Below, in pieces: positions 52,063 through 61,001 of a DNA stretch of 64,000 nt (its first letter is position 1; each line of letters opens with the position of its first letter). Origin of the DNA: JACVRW01 sp963733885 (GTDB lineage: Bacteria > Actinomycetota > Thermoleophilia > Solirubrobacterales > Thermoleophilaceae); NCBI GenBank assembly GCA_963733885.1, contig CAVTES010000005.1, forward strand, positions 248,001-312,000. Reading direction: 5' to 3'. The position numbers and the translations under genes were made by a program. The notes below the pieces were generated by a model. It was not told the DNA's origin. It made no database searches and worked only from the letters and a program-made list of their open reading frames with translations.

Positions 52063-52815
52063 CTAGGTGCGACTCGCCGCGGGCATCGTCGCCTCGACGG
52101 CCTGAAGGATGAGCTGGGTCGCGGCGTTGGGCTGCGACACGAACGAGACATGAGAGGCCGGCACTTCCACGATCGTCGCGTTAGCGCGCTCGGCCATGAA
52201 CCGCTGGAGCGCCGGCGGGATCGCCTTGTCCTCGGTGCCGAGCAGGTACCAGCACGGCAGCGTCTTCCACGCCAGCGGGCCCGACGGCGCGCCGGCGAAC
52301 GCGGCGGCAGCGTACGGCCGCTGCGCAGCGGCCATGACGTCCGCCGTGGCCTGGTCGACGTCGGCGGCGAAGGCCTCCCGGAACGCCTCGGGCGCGAGGA
52401 AGAGGTCCGCACCCTCGCTCCCGTCCGCGCTGGTGAAGGGCACGGGCCTGATCGAGGGCCCCACGAGGCTGCCCTCGAACCTTTCGAGGAGCTCCTGCTG
52501 GCTCTCGCCCTCGTCGCACATCCATCCGTTGAGATAGACGAGTGCCTTGACCTGGTCGTTGCCGGTCGCGGCGGTCGAGATGACGTTGCCGCCGTAGGAG
52601 TGGCCGACGAGCACGATCGGGCCGGTCAGCGTCCGCAGGAACTCGGCGAGGTAGGTCGAGTCGCCGACGAGGTCGCGAAGCGGGTTGGCGAACCCGATGG
52701 CGCGGAATCCCTCGCGCTGGAGAGCGCGGATCTCGGCGTCGAAGCCCGTCGCATCGGCCCAAGCACCGTGGACAAGGACGATCGTCGGTTTGCTTTCGTC
52801 GGGCTGGGTGGCCAC
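52063..52815 (-). CDS. Alpha/beta hydrolase
   Basis: 250 residues: 'TIVLVHGAWADATGFDAEI' (HG oxyanion motif), 'VLVGHSYGGNVISTAATG' (Ser nucleophile), 'LLGTEDKAIPP' (acid region) and 'ASHVSFVSQP' (catalytic His). This resembles the EstA/salicylate-ester-like group that is often induced with exporters. Its role in the island is unknown. It may be a second transcription unit from a promoter in 52816-53207. Confidence 0.9.
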   Translation of the reverse strand: MATQPDESKPTIVLVHGAWADATGFDAEIRALQREGFRAIGFANPLRDLVGDSTYLAEFLRTLTGPIVLVGHSYGGNVISTAATGNDQVKALVYLNGWMCDEGESQQELLERFEGSLVGPSIRPVPFTSADGSEGADLFLAPEAFREAFAADVDQATADVMAAAQRPYAAAAFAGAPSGPLAWKTLPCWYLLGTEDKAIPPALQRFMAERANATIVEVPASHVSFVSQPNAATQLILQAVEATMPAASRT

Positions 52816-53207
52816 GTCAGCTCCTCTCGTGCGCCGTGTGTCCTTGGAACGTCGTGGGCAGTCTCCTCCGTACCGCCGGCCGCCGCAAGCTGGCGGACAA
52901 GACGGCCGATCAGATGGCTGGCGGCCCTGTTCAACCGAGCGTGGAGTGTTGGGCCGACAGCCGAGCGCCCGCAGGCCGTGGCATCCACGCGGCCCCGTGG
53001 GCAGACCGCAGCCCGGCGGTCAGCCCCGCAGCGCGAGCGCCGACCGGGCAGGCTGCTGCTTCCCATGCGACGTAGCACTCCCGCGTTGAGTTGCGCTTTG
53101 CGCGAGGAGCACTCTCGAATGACTCTGAGTCAGTCGGCGTGTCGGGTGACACCAGCGGGCGATTTGACACCAAGCGGGTGCCGTTGCATTCGGCGTAGGA
53201 TCGGCCG
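52816..53207. other. Intergenic region between the hydrolase and the PPOX-fold gene
   Basis: No gene recognised. It holds the divergent promoters of the hydrolase (minus) and the PPOX-fold protein (plus). Confidence 0.5.
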
Positions 53208-53636
53208 GTGCGTACGAAGCTCCGCCCCGCGGATCTCGGCACGCTCTTGGACGAGCCGCTGCTGGCGGTGCTGGCGACCCTTCGCAGGGATGGGAGCGTT
53301 CTGCTGTCGCCCGTCTGGCATGAATGGCGCGACGGCGGCTTCAACGTCTGGTCCGCGGACGATCAGCTGAAGGTCCGCCATCTGCGCCGCGACCCCCGCG
53401 CGACGATCGTGGTAGCCGAGGCGGGCGGGGTCCTTGGTGGCATTGAGATCCGCGGCATGGCCGAGCTGATCGCCGACGCGGAGGTCGTCGGCGCAGCGGC
53501 ACGCCGCATCGCCGCCCGCTACCTCGGCGACGTCGATGGACCTGAATATGCCGACTCGATCGCGGGCGACGACGCCGTGATAATCCGGGTCGCGCCCGGA
53601 GTCGTTCGGGCTTGGGACTTCGCCGACGAGCGCTAA
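53208..53636 (+). CDS. Pyridoxamine-5'-phosphate-oxidase-fold flavin/F420 protein
   Basis: 142 residues of the split-beta-barrel type: 'LLAVLATLRRDGSVLLSPVW', 'WSADDQLKVRHLRRDPRATI' and 'IRGMAELIAD'. This is the usual pattern of TIGR03618-like PPOX proteins in actinobacteria, which reduce substrates with F420H2 or FMN. The start is GTG 53208. Confidence 0.87.
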   Translation: MRTKLRPADLGTLLDEPLLAVLATLRRDGSVLLSPVWHEWRDGGFNVWSADDQLKVRHLRRDPRATIVVAEAGGVLGGIEIRGMAELIADAEVVGAAARRIAARYLGDVDGPEYADSIAGDDAVIIRVAPGVVRAWDFADER

Positions 53637-53673
53637 ATCGCCCGTAGCGCTGCACGCAGGGGCGCCGGTAGGG

Positions 53674-53811
53674 TCACTGGAGCGAGAGCGTCTTCACTAG
53701 CAGGTCGGCCTCGGGGAAGCTGTCGCTGGGGAGCAGCGGAGAGGCCGTGGCAAAACAGCGGTCGAAGACGAATCGCGGCGGATTCACGTATTGAGCCCTG
53801 TCTCGCGATCA
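53674..53811 (-). pseudogene. Possible 3' relic of a gene
   Basis: About 45 codons, ending at TGA 53676-53674, read like a protein C-terminus ('NPPRFVFDRCFATASPLLPS' then 'DSFPEADLLVKTLSLQ'). The frame is closed by a stop at its 5' side, and no family was recognised. Confidence 0.25.
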
Positions 53812-53898
53812 TGAGGAGCTCGGGTGCCCATTCGGTACCAAACCCCCGTGGACTCGATCAGCCTGGGCTTCACGGGCGCGTGATGCTATTGCTCGGGC

Positions 53899-54432
53899 AT
53901 GGCGGGCAAGGCATCGGAGCGGTTCGTCTGGGCGGTCGACACCCTGGAGGTCCGCCCGGCCGACCGCCTGCTCGAGGTCGGCTGCGGCCACGGAGTCGCG
54001 GTCTCCCTGGTCTGCGAGAGGCTGACGACGGGAACGATCAGCGCGATCGACCGCTCGCCCAAGATGATCGAGATGGCCACGCGGAGGAACCGCGAGCACG
54101 TCGACGCGGGCAGGGCTGTGCTCGAGGCCGTCGCGCTGGAGGACGCAGACCTCGGCGATCGGCGCTTCGACAAGGTCTTCGCCTTCAACGTCGCTCCCTT
54201 CTGGCAGCAGCCAGAGGCGGCGCTCGGTGCCGTCCGCGAGCACCTCGCCCGGGACGGGGCCGTCTACCTCTTCTGGGACGCGCGCCACTCCGCGCCGGAG
54301 CGAGCCTGGGACCTCGGGAATGAGCTGGCCGACCGGCTACGCGAGGGCGGATTCTCCGTCGACAGGGTGCTGGTCGAGGACCTGCGCCCGGTCCCCGCGG
54401 TCTGCGCGATCGGGCGGCCCCAGGCCGGATGA
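53899..54432 (+). CDS. Class I SAM-dependent methyltransferase
   Basis: 177 residues: motif I 'RLLEVGCGHGVAVSL', motif II acidic position in 'ISAIDRSPKMIEMATRR', motif IV 'FDKVFAFNVAPFW'. Small single-domain type, substrate unknown. It stands alone on this strand; the flanking gaps have no obvious partner. Confidence 0.88.
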   Translation: MAGKASERFVWAVDTLEVRPADRLLEVGCGHGVAVSLVCERLTTGTISAIDRSPKMIEMATRRNREHVDAGRAVLEAVALEDADLGDRRFDKVFAFNVAPFWQQPEAALGAVREHLARDGAVYLFWDARHSAPERAWDLGNELADRLREGGFSVDRVLVEDLRPVPAVCAIGRPQAG

Positions 54433-55149
54433 ACATGGACCGCAACACCGTGTCGCGTTCCCATGGATGCGAGAGCGACGTCGGAGCCTGCCAGGACTGT
54501 TGCGTCTCGCGCAAAGCACAATCGGTCACCTAGCCCTCGTGACGACTCCGCGGCCCCGGTTCATGCAGCCGAACGTGTGGGACTTGCCGGGTGCTGCTTT
54601 CTCGCCTGAGAAGCGCAGGGCGAGCGTCCGCAAGGCTAGATCCGTAGTTGAACGCATGAAGGACAGCGGAACGCACGGCCGGGGTCGGTTGTTCTCGTGC
54701 CGTCTCCGGGGCTTCATGATCCACCGTCATGACGGAAAGGCGTCCAAGACACCCGCCCGTGACCGTGTATCGCTCGCGCCGACAAGGGAAAGGCCCGCTC
54801 GTGCAGGCCCTTTGATGCGACCAGGGAGATTCGAACTCCCACGACCGTAAAGGTCACAAGGCCCTCAACCTTGCCGGCGGTGTGCACGTTGGGTCCGTAC
54901 CATGGGGATCTGCAGACTTCGTTCGCAACCGCGGACGATCTGGGCGTCGCGCACAGGACGTTTGTTGTCATGGTGTTGTCACAGAGGTCTGCCCGCAGAC
55001 GGCTTAGGGGCCGCCCGCGGGTGGATAGCGGTTCAGCAGTCTGGCAACGAACCGCATTGCCTCGAACGCGGCGCGTGCGACGTGGTGGCCGCGGAGAGCC
55101 GATCGGCCTCGCCGCCTCAGGCGCTGCCATCCTCCAGTGAACTGCCCGT
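54433..55149. other. 717-bp gap with broken tRNA-Leu
   Basis: No intact gene recognised. It contains the 3' part of a tRNA-Leu (54816-54873, minus) and a pair of GTTGTCA repeats (54964 and 54975), features of an old attachment region. Confidence 0.55.
54816..54873 (-). tRNA. tRNA-Leu (GAG), 3' fragment only
   Basis: On the minus strand: anticodon stem CAAGG/CCTTG with loop TTGAGGG (anticodon GAG), a long variable arm (TGACC..GGTC), T-arm GGGAG-TTCGAAT-CTCCC and the 3' acceptor strand TGGTCGC plus discriminator A. The 5' half (acceptor and D-arm) is absent upstream, so it is not functional. This is how the displaced end of a tRNA attachment site looks. Confidence 0.75.
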
Positions 55150-55895
55150 TCATGCCAGATCCCTTTGGAGCAGTGCGAAGCGGCCCGCTACCGCGAACGC
55201 GGCCGCGTAGCCGAGTGTTAGGAGCAGCCCGCCGCCTAGGGCGAGGTGTCGGCGACGCTTGCGGAGCCGGTGACGGCGGCCTGTGCCCCGCCTGGCAGCC
55301 AGCGATACAGCTCCGGGACCAGTCCGGCGACGATGCTCTCCACCGCCACCGTCCACACGAGCGCTGTGACGACAGCGGCCGTCTGATTGCGCATGAGCGT
55401 GCCGAACCCAACGCCGATCACGCCGGCCAGCGCCGTGACCGCCAGCGATCCGAGCATGGCGACCGCCATGTCATCGGCACGGCCGTCGAGACTGATGCCC
55501 TCGGCACCGAACCAGGGCACCGCGACCGCCGCCGTCACGGCACACGCCGCGGCGGACACGGCGAGCCCGACGAGCGCCGCCGCGACCAGCTTCGCGAGGA
55601 GCGTCCGCTGCCGGTCGGGGGTGACCAAGAATGTCGTGACGGCTGTCCCGTGCCGGTACTCACCCGCCGTCCCAGTGATCCCGAGCAGGAGGACGAGGAG
55701 CGACCCGGAGCTCGCGGCCGCCATCACGGATCGGACCCCGGCGCCGCTGTCGAGTGGCGCATCGCCGGGAATGGAGCCGCTCTTGATGGTCAGAGCGACC
55801 GATGCGAGCACGAAGAGTGGGGCTCCGACAGCCGTCCACAGCAGGTCGCGCGTGGTGCGGAGCTTCAGAAGCTCCGCGCGAATCAGGCGCTTCAT
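55150..55895 (-). CDS. ABC-2 family permease (frameshifted near the 3' end)
   Basis: The main frame (219 residues) has 'AELLKLRTTRDLLWTAVG', 'TAGEYRHGTAVTTFLVTP' and 'VGFGTLMRNQTAAVVTALV', then stops at 55236. Read with one base restored near 55240, it continues into a final membrane helix, 'LGGGLLLTLGYAAAFAVAG', and ends at 55150, as expected for this family (about 247 residues). It is paralogous to the permease at 38124. It overlaps the ATPase gene by 4 bp. Confidence 0.87.
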
Positions 55896-56596
55896 GTGGC
55901 CTCCGTAAGCGAGAGAAACAAGTCTTCGAGCTCGCGGCCGTCGGGCGCGAGCTCACTGAGCTTTGCCTGCCGGACGAGGCGTCCGCTCGCGATGATCACA
56001 ACGTCGTCGACGGTCTGTGCGACCTCGGCGAGGAGATGGCTCGACATCAGAACCGTTCCCCCGTCGTCGGCAAAGGCCCGAAGCGTCCGTCGCAGCCATC
56101 GCACACCCTCGGGATCGAGGCCATTCGCAGGCTCGTCGAGAATCAGCACCCTCGGATGGCCGAGCAGCGCGGTGGCGAGCCCGAGCCGCTGGCGCATGCC
56201 GAGCGAGAACCCCTTCACGCGCTGCCGGGCGACCGCGCTCAGGCCGACCTGCGCGAGCACCTCGTCCACCCGTCCCTCCGGGACCCCGGCAGCGACGGCG
56301 ACGACGCGGAGGTGGTCGCGGGCGCGCCGAACCGGATGGAAGCCGGTGGTCTCGAGCACCGCCCCCACGTGCTGCGCCGGGTCCTCGAGCCGGCGATAGG
56401 GCGTGCCGCCGACGGTGACCGTGCCCGAAGTCGGCTTCGCGAGCCCGAGCAGCATCCTGAGCGTCGTGGTCTTCCCCGCCCCGTTCGGACCCAGGAAGGC
56501 GGTCACCGTACCGGGCGCGACGTCGAAGCTCAGCGAGTCCACCGCCGCCACCGCGCCGTAGCGCTTCGTCAGATCACGTACGGAGATCGCGCTCAT
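55892..56596 (-). CDS. ABC transporter ATP-binding protein
   Basis: 234 residues: Walker A 'GPNGAGKTTTLRMLLG', signature 'FSLGMRQRLGLATALLG', Walker B 'VLILDEPANGLDPEG' and switch His 'MSSHLLAEV'. It works with the overlapping permease gene as an exporter. It is shorter than the chromosomal counterpart at 37234, with no C-terminal accessory domain. Confidence 0.94.
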   Translation of the reverse strand: MSAISVRDLTKRYGAVAAVDSLSFDVAPGTVTAFLGPNGAGKTTTLRMLLGLAKPTSGTVTVGGTPYRRLEDPAQHVGAVLETTGFHPVRRARDHLRVVAVAAGVPEGRVDEVLAQVGLSAVARQRVKGFSLGMRQRLGLATALLGHPRVLILDEPANGLDPEGVRWLRRTLRAFADDGGTVLMSSHLLAEVAQTVDDVVIIASGRLVRQAKLSELAPDGRELEDLFLSLTEAT

Positions 56597-56777
56597 CGGA
56601 CGGGCTCCGGGACGCGGCCGCCGATCATCGCCCGCCGTTCGGGCGCTCGGCGGACACCCCTGACGCCCATGCCTGTCGCTTGCGTGTCAATCCGACGGCC
56701 GCCCGCCGAGAGGACTAACTGCGGGGCGCCCTTAGAGCGTCCCGCAGGCCAATCGAAGGCTGATCGTCTGAGTGCCT

Positions 56778-57563
56778 TCACGAGGCGATCTCCCGCCGGG
56801 TGATCCGCCAGGTGCCGACCAGGAGCGGAAGCAGCATCCAGAGTGCGAGCGCCGTGCCCACGTGCGCCCATTGGGTCGCGCTCATGACCTCCTCCTGCAT
56901 CGGGCTGAGGGCGCGCGCGGTGGATACCCACGGGGCGACGTCGGCGAAGAAGGACAGCGAGACCACCGCCATCCACGCCGTCGGCAGCGGGAAGAGGAGG
57001 ACGATGGCCGGCGCGGGGGCGAGCAGGATCGCGCCGAACGCGACGCCTGTGATCATCCCGGCCGTCAGGTAGACGGCCGACTGGCCGATCAGCGGCGCGG
57101 CGTCGGACCAGGTGCCGTCGACGCCTGGCGATGCGACGAGCACACCCGCGGCGACGACGGCGACGGACATGACGAGCATCGCGACGGCGAGGACGAGGCT
57201 CGCGATCAGCTTGGCGCCGAGGACGCGCGAGCGCACCGGGACCAGCGCGAAGGTGATCATCCCGGTGCGCTGGGACCACTCCGAGGTGACGAGCAGGATG
57301 CCGAGGACCGGCAGCAGGATGGCCGCCGGCTGCAGCCCGACGTTAAGGACGGACTGGAACGTGTGGTCCGCCGCATAGCCGACGAGCAAGCGGACGGCCA
57401 CGACGAGCACGGTGAGCGCCACCATGGCGAGCTGTAGCCAGAAGCCGGCGCGGGTGTTGACCATCTTGCGCAGCTCGACGGCGACGAGGCGGCCGAGGCC
57501 GGGGCGTGCGTGGACGCCGGTGGTGTTCACGCGGATCGGTGCGGCGAGGGTGGTGGTGCTCAT
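56778..57563 (-). CDS. ABC-2 family permease
   Basis: 261 residues, six membrane segments: 'VAVELRKMVNTRAGFWLQLA' opens the domain, then 'TSEWSQRTGMITFALVPVRS' and 'ILLPVLGILLV'. It overlaps the ATPase gene (57560) by 4 bp. Second exporter of the island. Confidence 0.9.
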   Translation of the reverse strand: MSTTTLAAPIRVNTTGVHARPGLGRLVAVELRKMVNTRAGFWLQLAMVALTVLVVAVRLLVGYAADHTFQSVLNVGLQPAAILLPVLGILLVTSEWSQRTGMITFALVPVRSRVLGAKLIASLVLAVAMLVMSVAVVAAGVLVASPGVDGTWSDAAPLIGQSAVYLTAGMITGVAFGAILLAPAPAIVLLFPLPTAWMAVVSLSFFADVAPWVSTARALSPMQEEVMSATQWAHVGTALALWMLLPLLVGTWRITRREIAS

Positions 57564-58498
57564 GCGGTTGCTCCTGTCAGCTCGGGGTGCATCGAATCAG
57601 TGGGCGGCGACGGTGTGCTTTCGCCGGACGTGGTCAGCTCGAAGAAGAGGCGTTCGAGGCCCGCGTCCTGGGCCGGGGCGAGCCGGCGCAGCACGACGCC
57701 GTCGGCCATTGCCGCGTGAGCGACGACCTCCGGCTCGGCCTCGACCAGCCGCCGATCGCCGTCGGCGGGGTGCATCGTCAGGCCGGCGTGGTGAAGCGCG
57801 GCGTCGAGCGCGGCGAGGTCGGCCGCCTCGACGATGGTGCCGGACTCGGTGAGCAGCTCGGCGCGGGTGCCCTGCGCCTGGATCCGTCCGCCGCCGATGA
57901 TCATCATCCGATCGGCGACGGCCTCGACCTCTGCCAGCAGGTGGGAGGAGAGCAGCACGGTGCCGCCGCGGTCGGCGAAGCCGCGCAACAGGCCCCGCAT
58001 CCAGCGCATGCCCTCCGGATCGAGGCCGTTGGCGGGCTCGTCGAGGATCAGGATCTCGGGGTCGCCGAGCAACGCGTGGGCGAAGCCGAGGCGCTGGCGC
58101 ATGCCGAGCGAGTACTTGCCGACACGCCGCCGGGCTGCCGTCGCGTCGAGGCCGACGAGCTCCAGCAGCGCGTCGACGCGCTGCGCCGGCACGCCCATGG
58201 TGTGGGCGGATACGGCGAGCGCCTCGCGACCTCGGCGCCCGGCGTGCTGGGCGGACGCGTCGAGCAGGATGCCGACGCGCCGGCCCGGGTTGGGCAGGTC
58301 GCGGTAGCGCCCGCCGAGGATCCGTGCCGTGCCGCTGTCGGGCTGCGACAGGCCGACGAGCATCCGCATCGTGGTGGTCTTGCCGGAGCCGTTGGGGCCG
58401 AGAAAGCCCGTCACGGTGCCCGGCTCGCAGCGGAATGTGACGTCCGAGACGACGGTGCGCCCGCCGAGCTGCTTGGTGAGTCCGTTGGTTTGGATCAT
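57560..58498 (-). CDS. ABC transporter ATP-binding protein (bacitracin/DrrA-like)
   Basis: 312 residues from ATG 58498: Walker A 'GPNGSGKTTTMRMLVGL', signature 'YSLGMRQRLGFAHALLG', Walker B 'ILILDEPANGLDPEG', switch 'LSSHLLAEVEA', and a C-terminal accessory domain of ~90 residues. It is divergent from the histidine kinase gene (136-bp gap). An ABC pair next to a kinase/regulator pair is a usual arrangement for drug- or peptide-sensing. Confidence 0.94.
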   Translation of the reverse strand: MIQTNGLTKQLGGRTVVSDVTFRCEPGTVTGFLGPNGSGKTTTMRMLVGLSQPDSGTARILGGRYRDLPNPGRRVGILLDASAQHAGRRGREALAVSAHTMGVPAQRVDALLELVGLDATAARRRVGKYSLGMRQRLGFAHALLGDPEILILDEPANGLDPEGMRWMRGLLRGFADRGGTVLLSSHLLAEVEAVADRMMIIGGGRIQAQGTRAELLTESGTIVEAADLAALDAALHHAGLTMHPADGDRRLVEAEPEVVAHAAMADGVVLRRLAPAQDAGLERLFFELTTSGESTPSPPTDSMHPELTGATA

Positions 58499-58634
58499 GC
58501 CGACAGACTCACGGCCCGCCGGGTTTGCGGCCACGGTCCGCCGGCTACGTTCGCCGAGCCCTGCGGCGGTGGCAGACAACGACTTTGGTAGGGGGTCGCG
58601 GCCGCGGTCCTCGCTTAGCCTTCGTCGTCGAGCG

Positions 58635-59831
58635 ATGACACGCCAGGCGACAGCACGCTTCACCCATCGGCTGTCCGGCTGGTTGCGCTCCGCGCTGCCC
58701 GGCGTCGTGATCGACGCCCCCGACGAGGAGCGTGGCCGCCGCGACCACCTCGTCGACGCGACGATCTACCTGGTTGCGTTCGCGATCAGCGCCGCCACCC
58801 TCGCGGGCACTTGGCAGATGCACCCGCCCTGGCTGCGCGTCGTGGCGATCGTCGTCGGGATCGCGACGCTCGTCTCGCTGCACTGGCGGCGCACCCATCC
58901 AGCCGCCGTCGGGATCGGCGTCGGGGCGGTCTCGCTCGTGATCCTCCCGGCCTCCGGCGCGAACCTCGCCGCCACCTTCAACGCCGCGATCCGGGCTCGT
59001 GGCCGTGATCTGGCCGTCATCGCCGGCCTCCTGATCGCCTGGGCCTTCGCGAGCCCGCTGCTCTACCCCTCCGCCGGTAGCTACTGGGTCGACGCGGGGG
59101 CCTGCCTGCTGGTGACGGGCGTAGTGCTCGGCTGGGGACTCTTCGTCCGCGCGCGGCGAGAGCTCGTGCGATCCCTGCGCGAGCAGGCCGACCGCGCCGC
59201 GGACGAGGCCCGCGCGGCCGAACGGCGGCGGATCGCGCGCGAGATGCACGACGTGCTCGCCCACCGCCTCTCCCTGCTCTCCGTGCACGCCGGCGCGCTC
59301 GAGTTCCGCCCCGACACCCCGGCCGAGGAGGTCGCCGAGGCGGCCGGCGTGATCCGCGAGAGCGCGAAGACGGCGCTCGAGGAGCTGCGCGGCGTGATCG
59401 GCGTCCTGCGCGAGGACGGCGGCGAGAGCCTGACCGAACCGCCGCAGCCGACGCTCGCCGACGTCGCTGCCCTCGTCGATGAGTCGCGGGCGGCCGGGAT
59501 GCGGATCACCGCACGGATCGAACTGGGCGACGCGGCGCCGCCCGCCGCCGTCGGCCGAACCGCCTACCGGATCGTGCAGGAGGGTCTGACCAACGCACGC
59601 AAGCACGCGCCGGGAGCCGCGGTGACGCTAACCGTCCGCGCGCCCGACGGCGACCTGCAGGTCGAGGTCCGCAGCCTCGCGCCGGTGGCCGTCGCCGCGG
59701 TCTCGCCGCTGCGCGGGGCGGGGACCGGCCTGATCGGGCTCACCGAGCGCGTCGCGCTCGCCGGCGGCGAGCTCGAGCACGGCGTCGACGCCGACGGCGC
59801 GTTCGTGGTGCGCGCCCGCTTGCCGCGATGA
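58635..59831 (+). CDS. Sensor histidine kinase, DesK/NarX type (HisKA_3)
   Basis: 398 residues from ATG 58635. The N-terminal half holds about four membrane segments (55-170), then a coiled linker of Arg/Glu. The phosphoacceptor is in 'EMHDVLAHRLSLLSVH' (His), and the ATPase N-box in 'IVQEGLTNARKHAPGA', G-box in 'GTGLIGLTERV'. It probably autophosphorylates on sensing a membrane-active compound and passes phosphate to the next gene's product (4-bp overlap). Confidence 0.93.
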   Translation: MTRQATARFTHRLSGWLRSALPGVVIDAPDEERGRRDHLVDATIYLVAFAISAATLAGTWQMHPPWLRVVAIVVGIATLVSLHWRRTHPAAVGIGVGAVSLVILPASGANLAATFNAAIRARGRDLAVIAGLLIAWAFASPLLYPSAGSYWVDAGACLLVTGVVLGWGLFVRARRELVRSLREQADRAADEARAAERRRIAREMHDVLAHRLSLLSVHAGALEFRPDTPAEEVAEAAGVIRESAKTALEELRGVIGVLREDGGESLTEPPQPTLADVAALVDESRAAGMRITARIELGDAAPPAAVGRTAYRIVQEGLTNARKHAPGAAVTLTVRAPDGDLQVEVRSLAPVAVAAVSPLRGAGTGLIGLTERVALAGGELEHGVDADGAFVVRARLPR

Positions 59832-60481
59832 TCCGCGTCCTGCTCGTCGACGATGACGCGCTCGTGCGCTCCGGCCTGCGGATGATGCTCGCCGGCGCAG
59901 CAAGCCTCGAAGTGGTGGCCGAGGCCGCCGACGGCCGCGAGGTCCTCGGCGCGGTCGACCTCCACCGGCCCGACGTCGTCCTCATGGACATCCGCATGCC
60001 ACACCTCGACGGGATCGCGGCCACCCGTCTGCTCGCAGCGCAGCCCGACCCGCCCGCCGTCCTCGTGCTCACGACCTTCGACGCCGACGAGCTCGTCCTG
60101 CGCGCGCTGCAGGCCGGCGCCGCCGGCTTCCTGCTCAAGGACACGCCGCCGGCGGAGATCGTCCGCGCGATCGAGCTCGTCCACGCGGGCGACGGCATGC
60201 TCTCCCCCACGGTCACCCGCCGGCTCATCTCGTTGGTGGCCGGCGACTCGGACGCCGGCGCCCGCACCGAGCATGCCCGCGACCGACTGGCGACGCTCAG
60301 CCCACGCGAGCGCGACGTCGCGCTCGCCATCGGCCTCGGCCACGGCAACGCCGAGATCGCCGCGGCGCTGCACCTCTCCGTCGCGACCGTCAAGGGCCAT
60401 GTCTCCCGACTCCTCGACAAGCTCGAGGTCGACAACCGCGTCCAAATCGCCCTGCTCGTGCAAGCCGCGGGCGAGCACTAG
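59828..60481 (+). CDS. LuxR/NarL-family response regulator
   Basis: 217 residues. The receiver domain has 'VLLVDDDALVRSGLRMML', the phospho-Asp in 'VVLMDIRMPHLDG' and Lys in 'FLLKDTPP'. The C-terminal helix-turn-helix is 'LSPRERDVALAIGLG' with 'AAALHLSVATVKGHVSRLLD'. It likely controls the ABC genes on the other side of the kinase. Confidence 0.95.
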   Translation: MIRVLLVDDDALVRSGLRMMLAGAASLEVVAEAADGREVLGAVDLHRPDVVLMDIRMPHLDGIAATRLLAAQPDPPAVLVLTTFDADELVLRALQAGAAGFLLKDTPPAEIVRAIELVHAGDGMLSPTVTRRLISLVAGDSDAGARTEHARDRLATLSPRERDVALAIGLGHGNAEIAAALHLSVATVKGHVSRLLDKLEVDNRVQIALLVQAAGEH

Positions 60482-60689
60482 CAGGGTCGCGGACGGATCA
60501 GAGTGTCGCTCGCCCATGCAGGCAGCACTCTTGCGTCGCCCGTGACCGCAAGGGATGCGAACAGGCGCCGAGTCGAGCATCAGCTGGCATCGCTGCGCGC
60601 GATGGGGCTTGCACGATGCCCACCGCATATCTGCGCGTTACTGATGATTTGTGCCCGACAGAGCCACAGGAGGCGTAATGCCCGTAATT

Positions 60690-60712
60690 CGTTGCAGCGC
60701 CCGTTGCAGCGC
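60690..60712. repeat. CGTTGCAGCGC direct repeat near attR
   Basis: The same 11 bases occur at 60690-60700 and 60702-60712, 50 bp inside the right end of the island. They could be recombinase or excisionase sites; this is inference. Confidence 0.35.
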
Positions 60713-60760
60713 AGCGAGTGCGGCATTGCTCTACGAAGCGGCTTAGCGCCAATTCGGCTG

Positions 60761-60808
60761 CGGTCTACGGAACCGAAGGCCACAGGTTCGAATCCTGTCG
60801 GGCGCGCT
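60761..60808. repeat. attR: right 48-bp direct repeat (tRNA-Arg 3' part)
   Basis: A perfect copy of 44996-45043. It has no acceptor 5' strand or D-arm in front, so it is not a tRNA gene but the displaced 3' part of the original target. Confidence 0.93.
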
Positions 60809-60839
60809 GCGAACCCGCATGGATGCTGGGATTTCGCTG

Positions 60840-60874
60840 ATTTGACCTTCGATCTGGAAGGCCGAAGGTCAAAT
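60840..60874 (+). terminator. Hairpin that was probably the original tRNA-Arg terminator
   Basis: ATTTGACCTTCG and its exact complement (12-bp stem) around an 11-nt loop, 31 bp beyond the end of attR. Before the island inserted, this would have followed the tRNA gene directly. Confidence 0.6.
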
Positions 60875-61001
60875 CGTGCGGGCGGCGGTTTTCAAGCGGT
60901 CTTCGGTGCCCACGCGTCGCCGGTTCGATTTTCTGGCGACTTCTTGGCGACGTCTGCGATGGCTCGCCGGCCGTGGGCGATCGTCGTGCTCAATGACTGG
61001 T

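Noticed and set aside
54227..54850. A 207-codon plus-strand frame ending in a 'RPGRFELPRP'-like tail
   Set aside because: That tail is the well-known false translation of a tRNA T-arm read from the other strand; here it comes from the tRNA-Leu fragment. The rest overlaps the methyltransferase gene.
60761..60808. A second tRNA-Arg gene
   Set aside because: Only the 3' part is present; there is no acceptor 5' strand or D-arm before it. It is the attR repeat.
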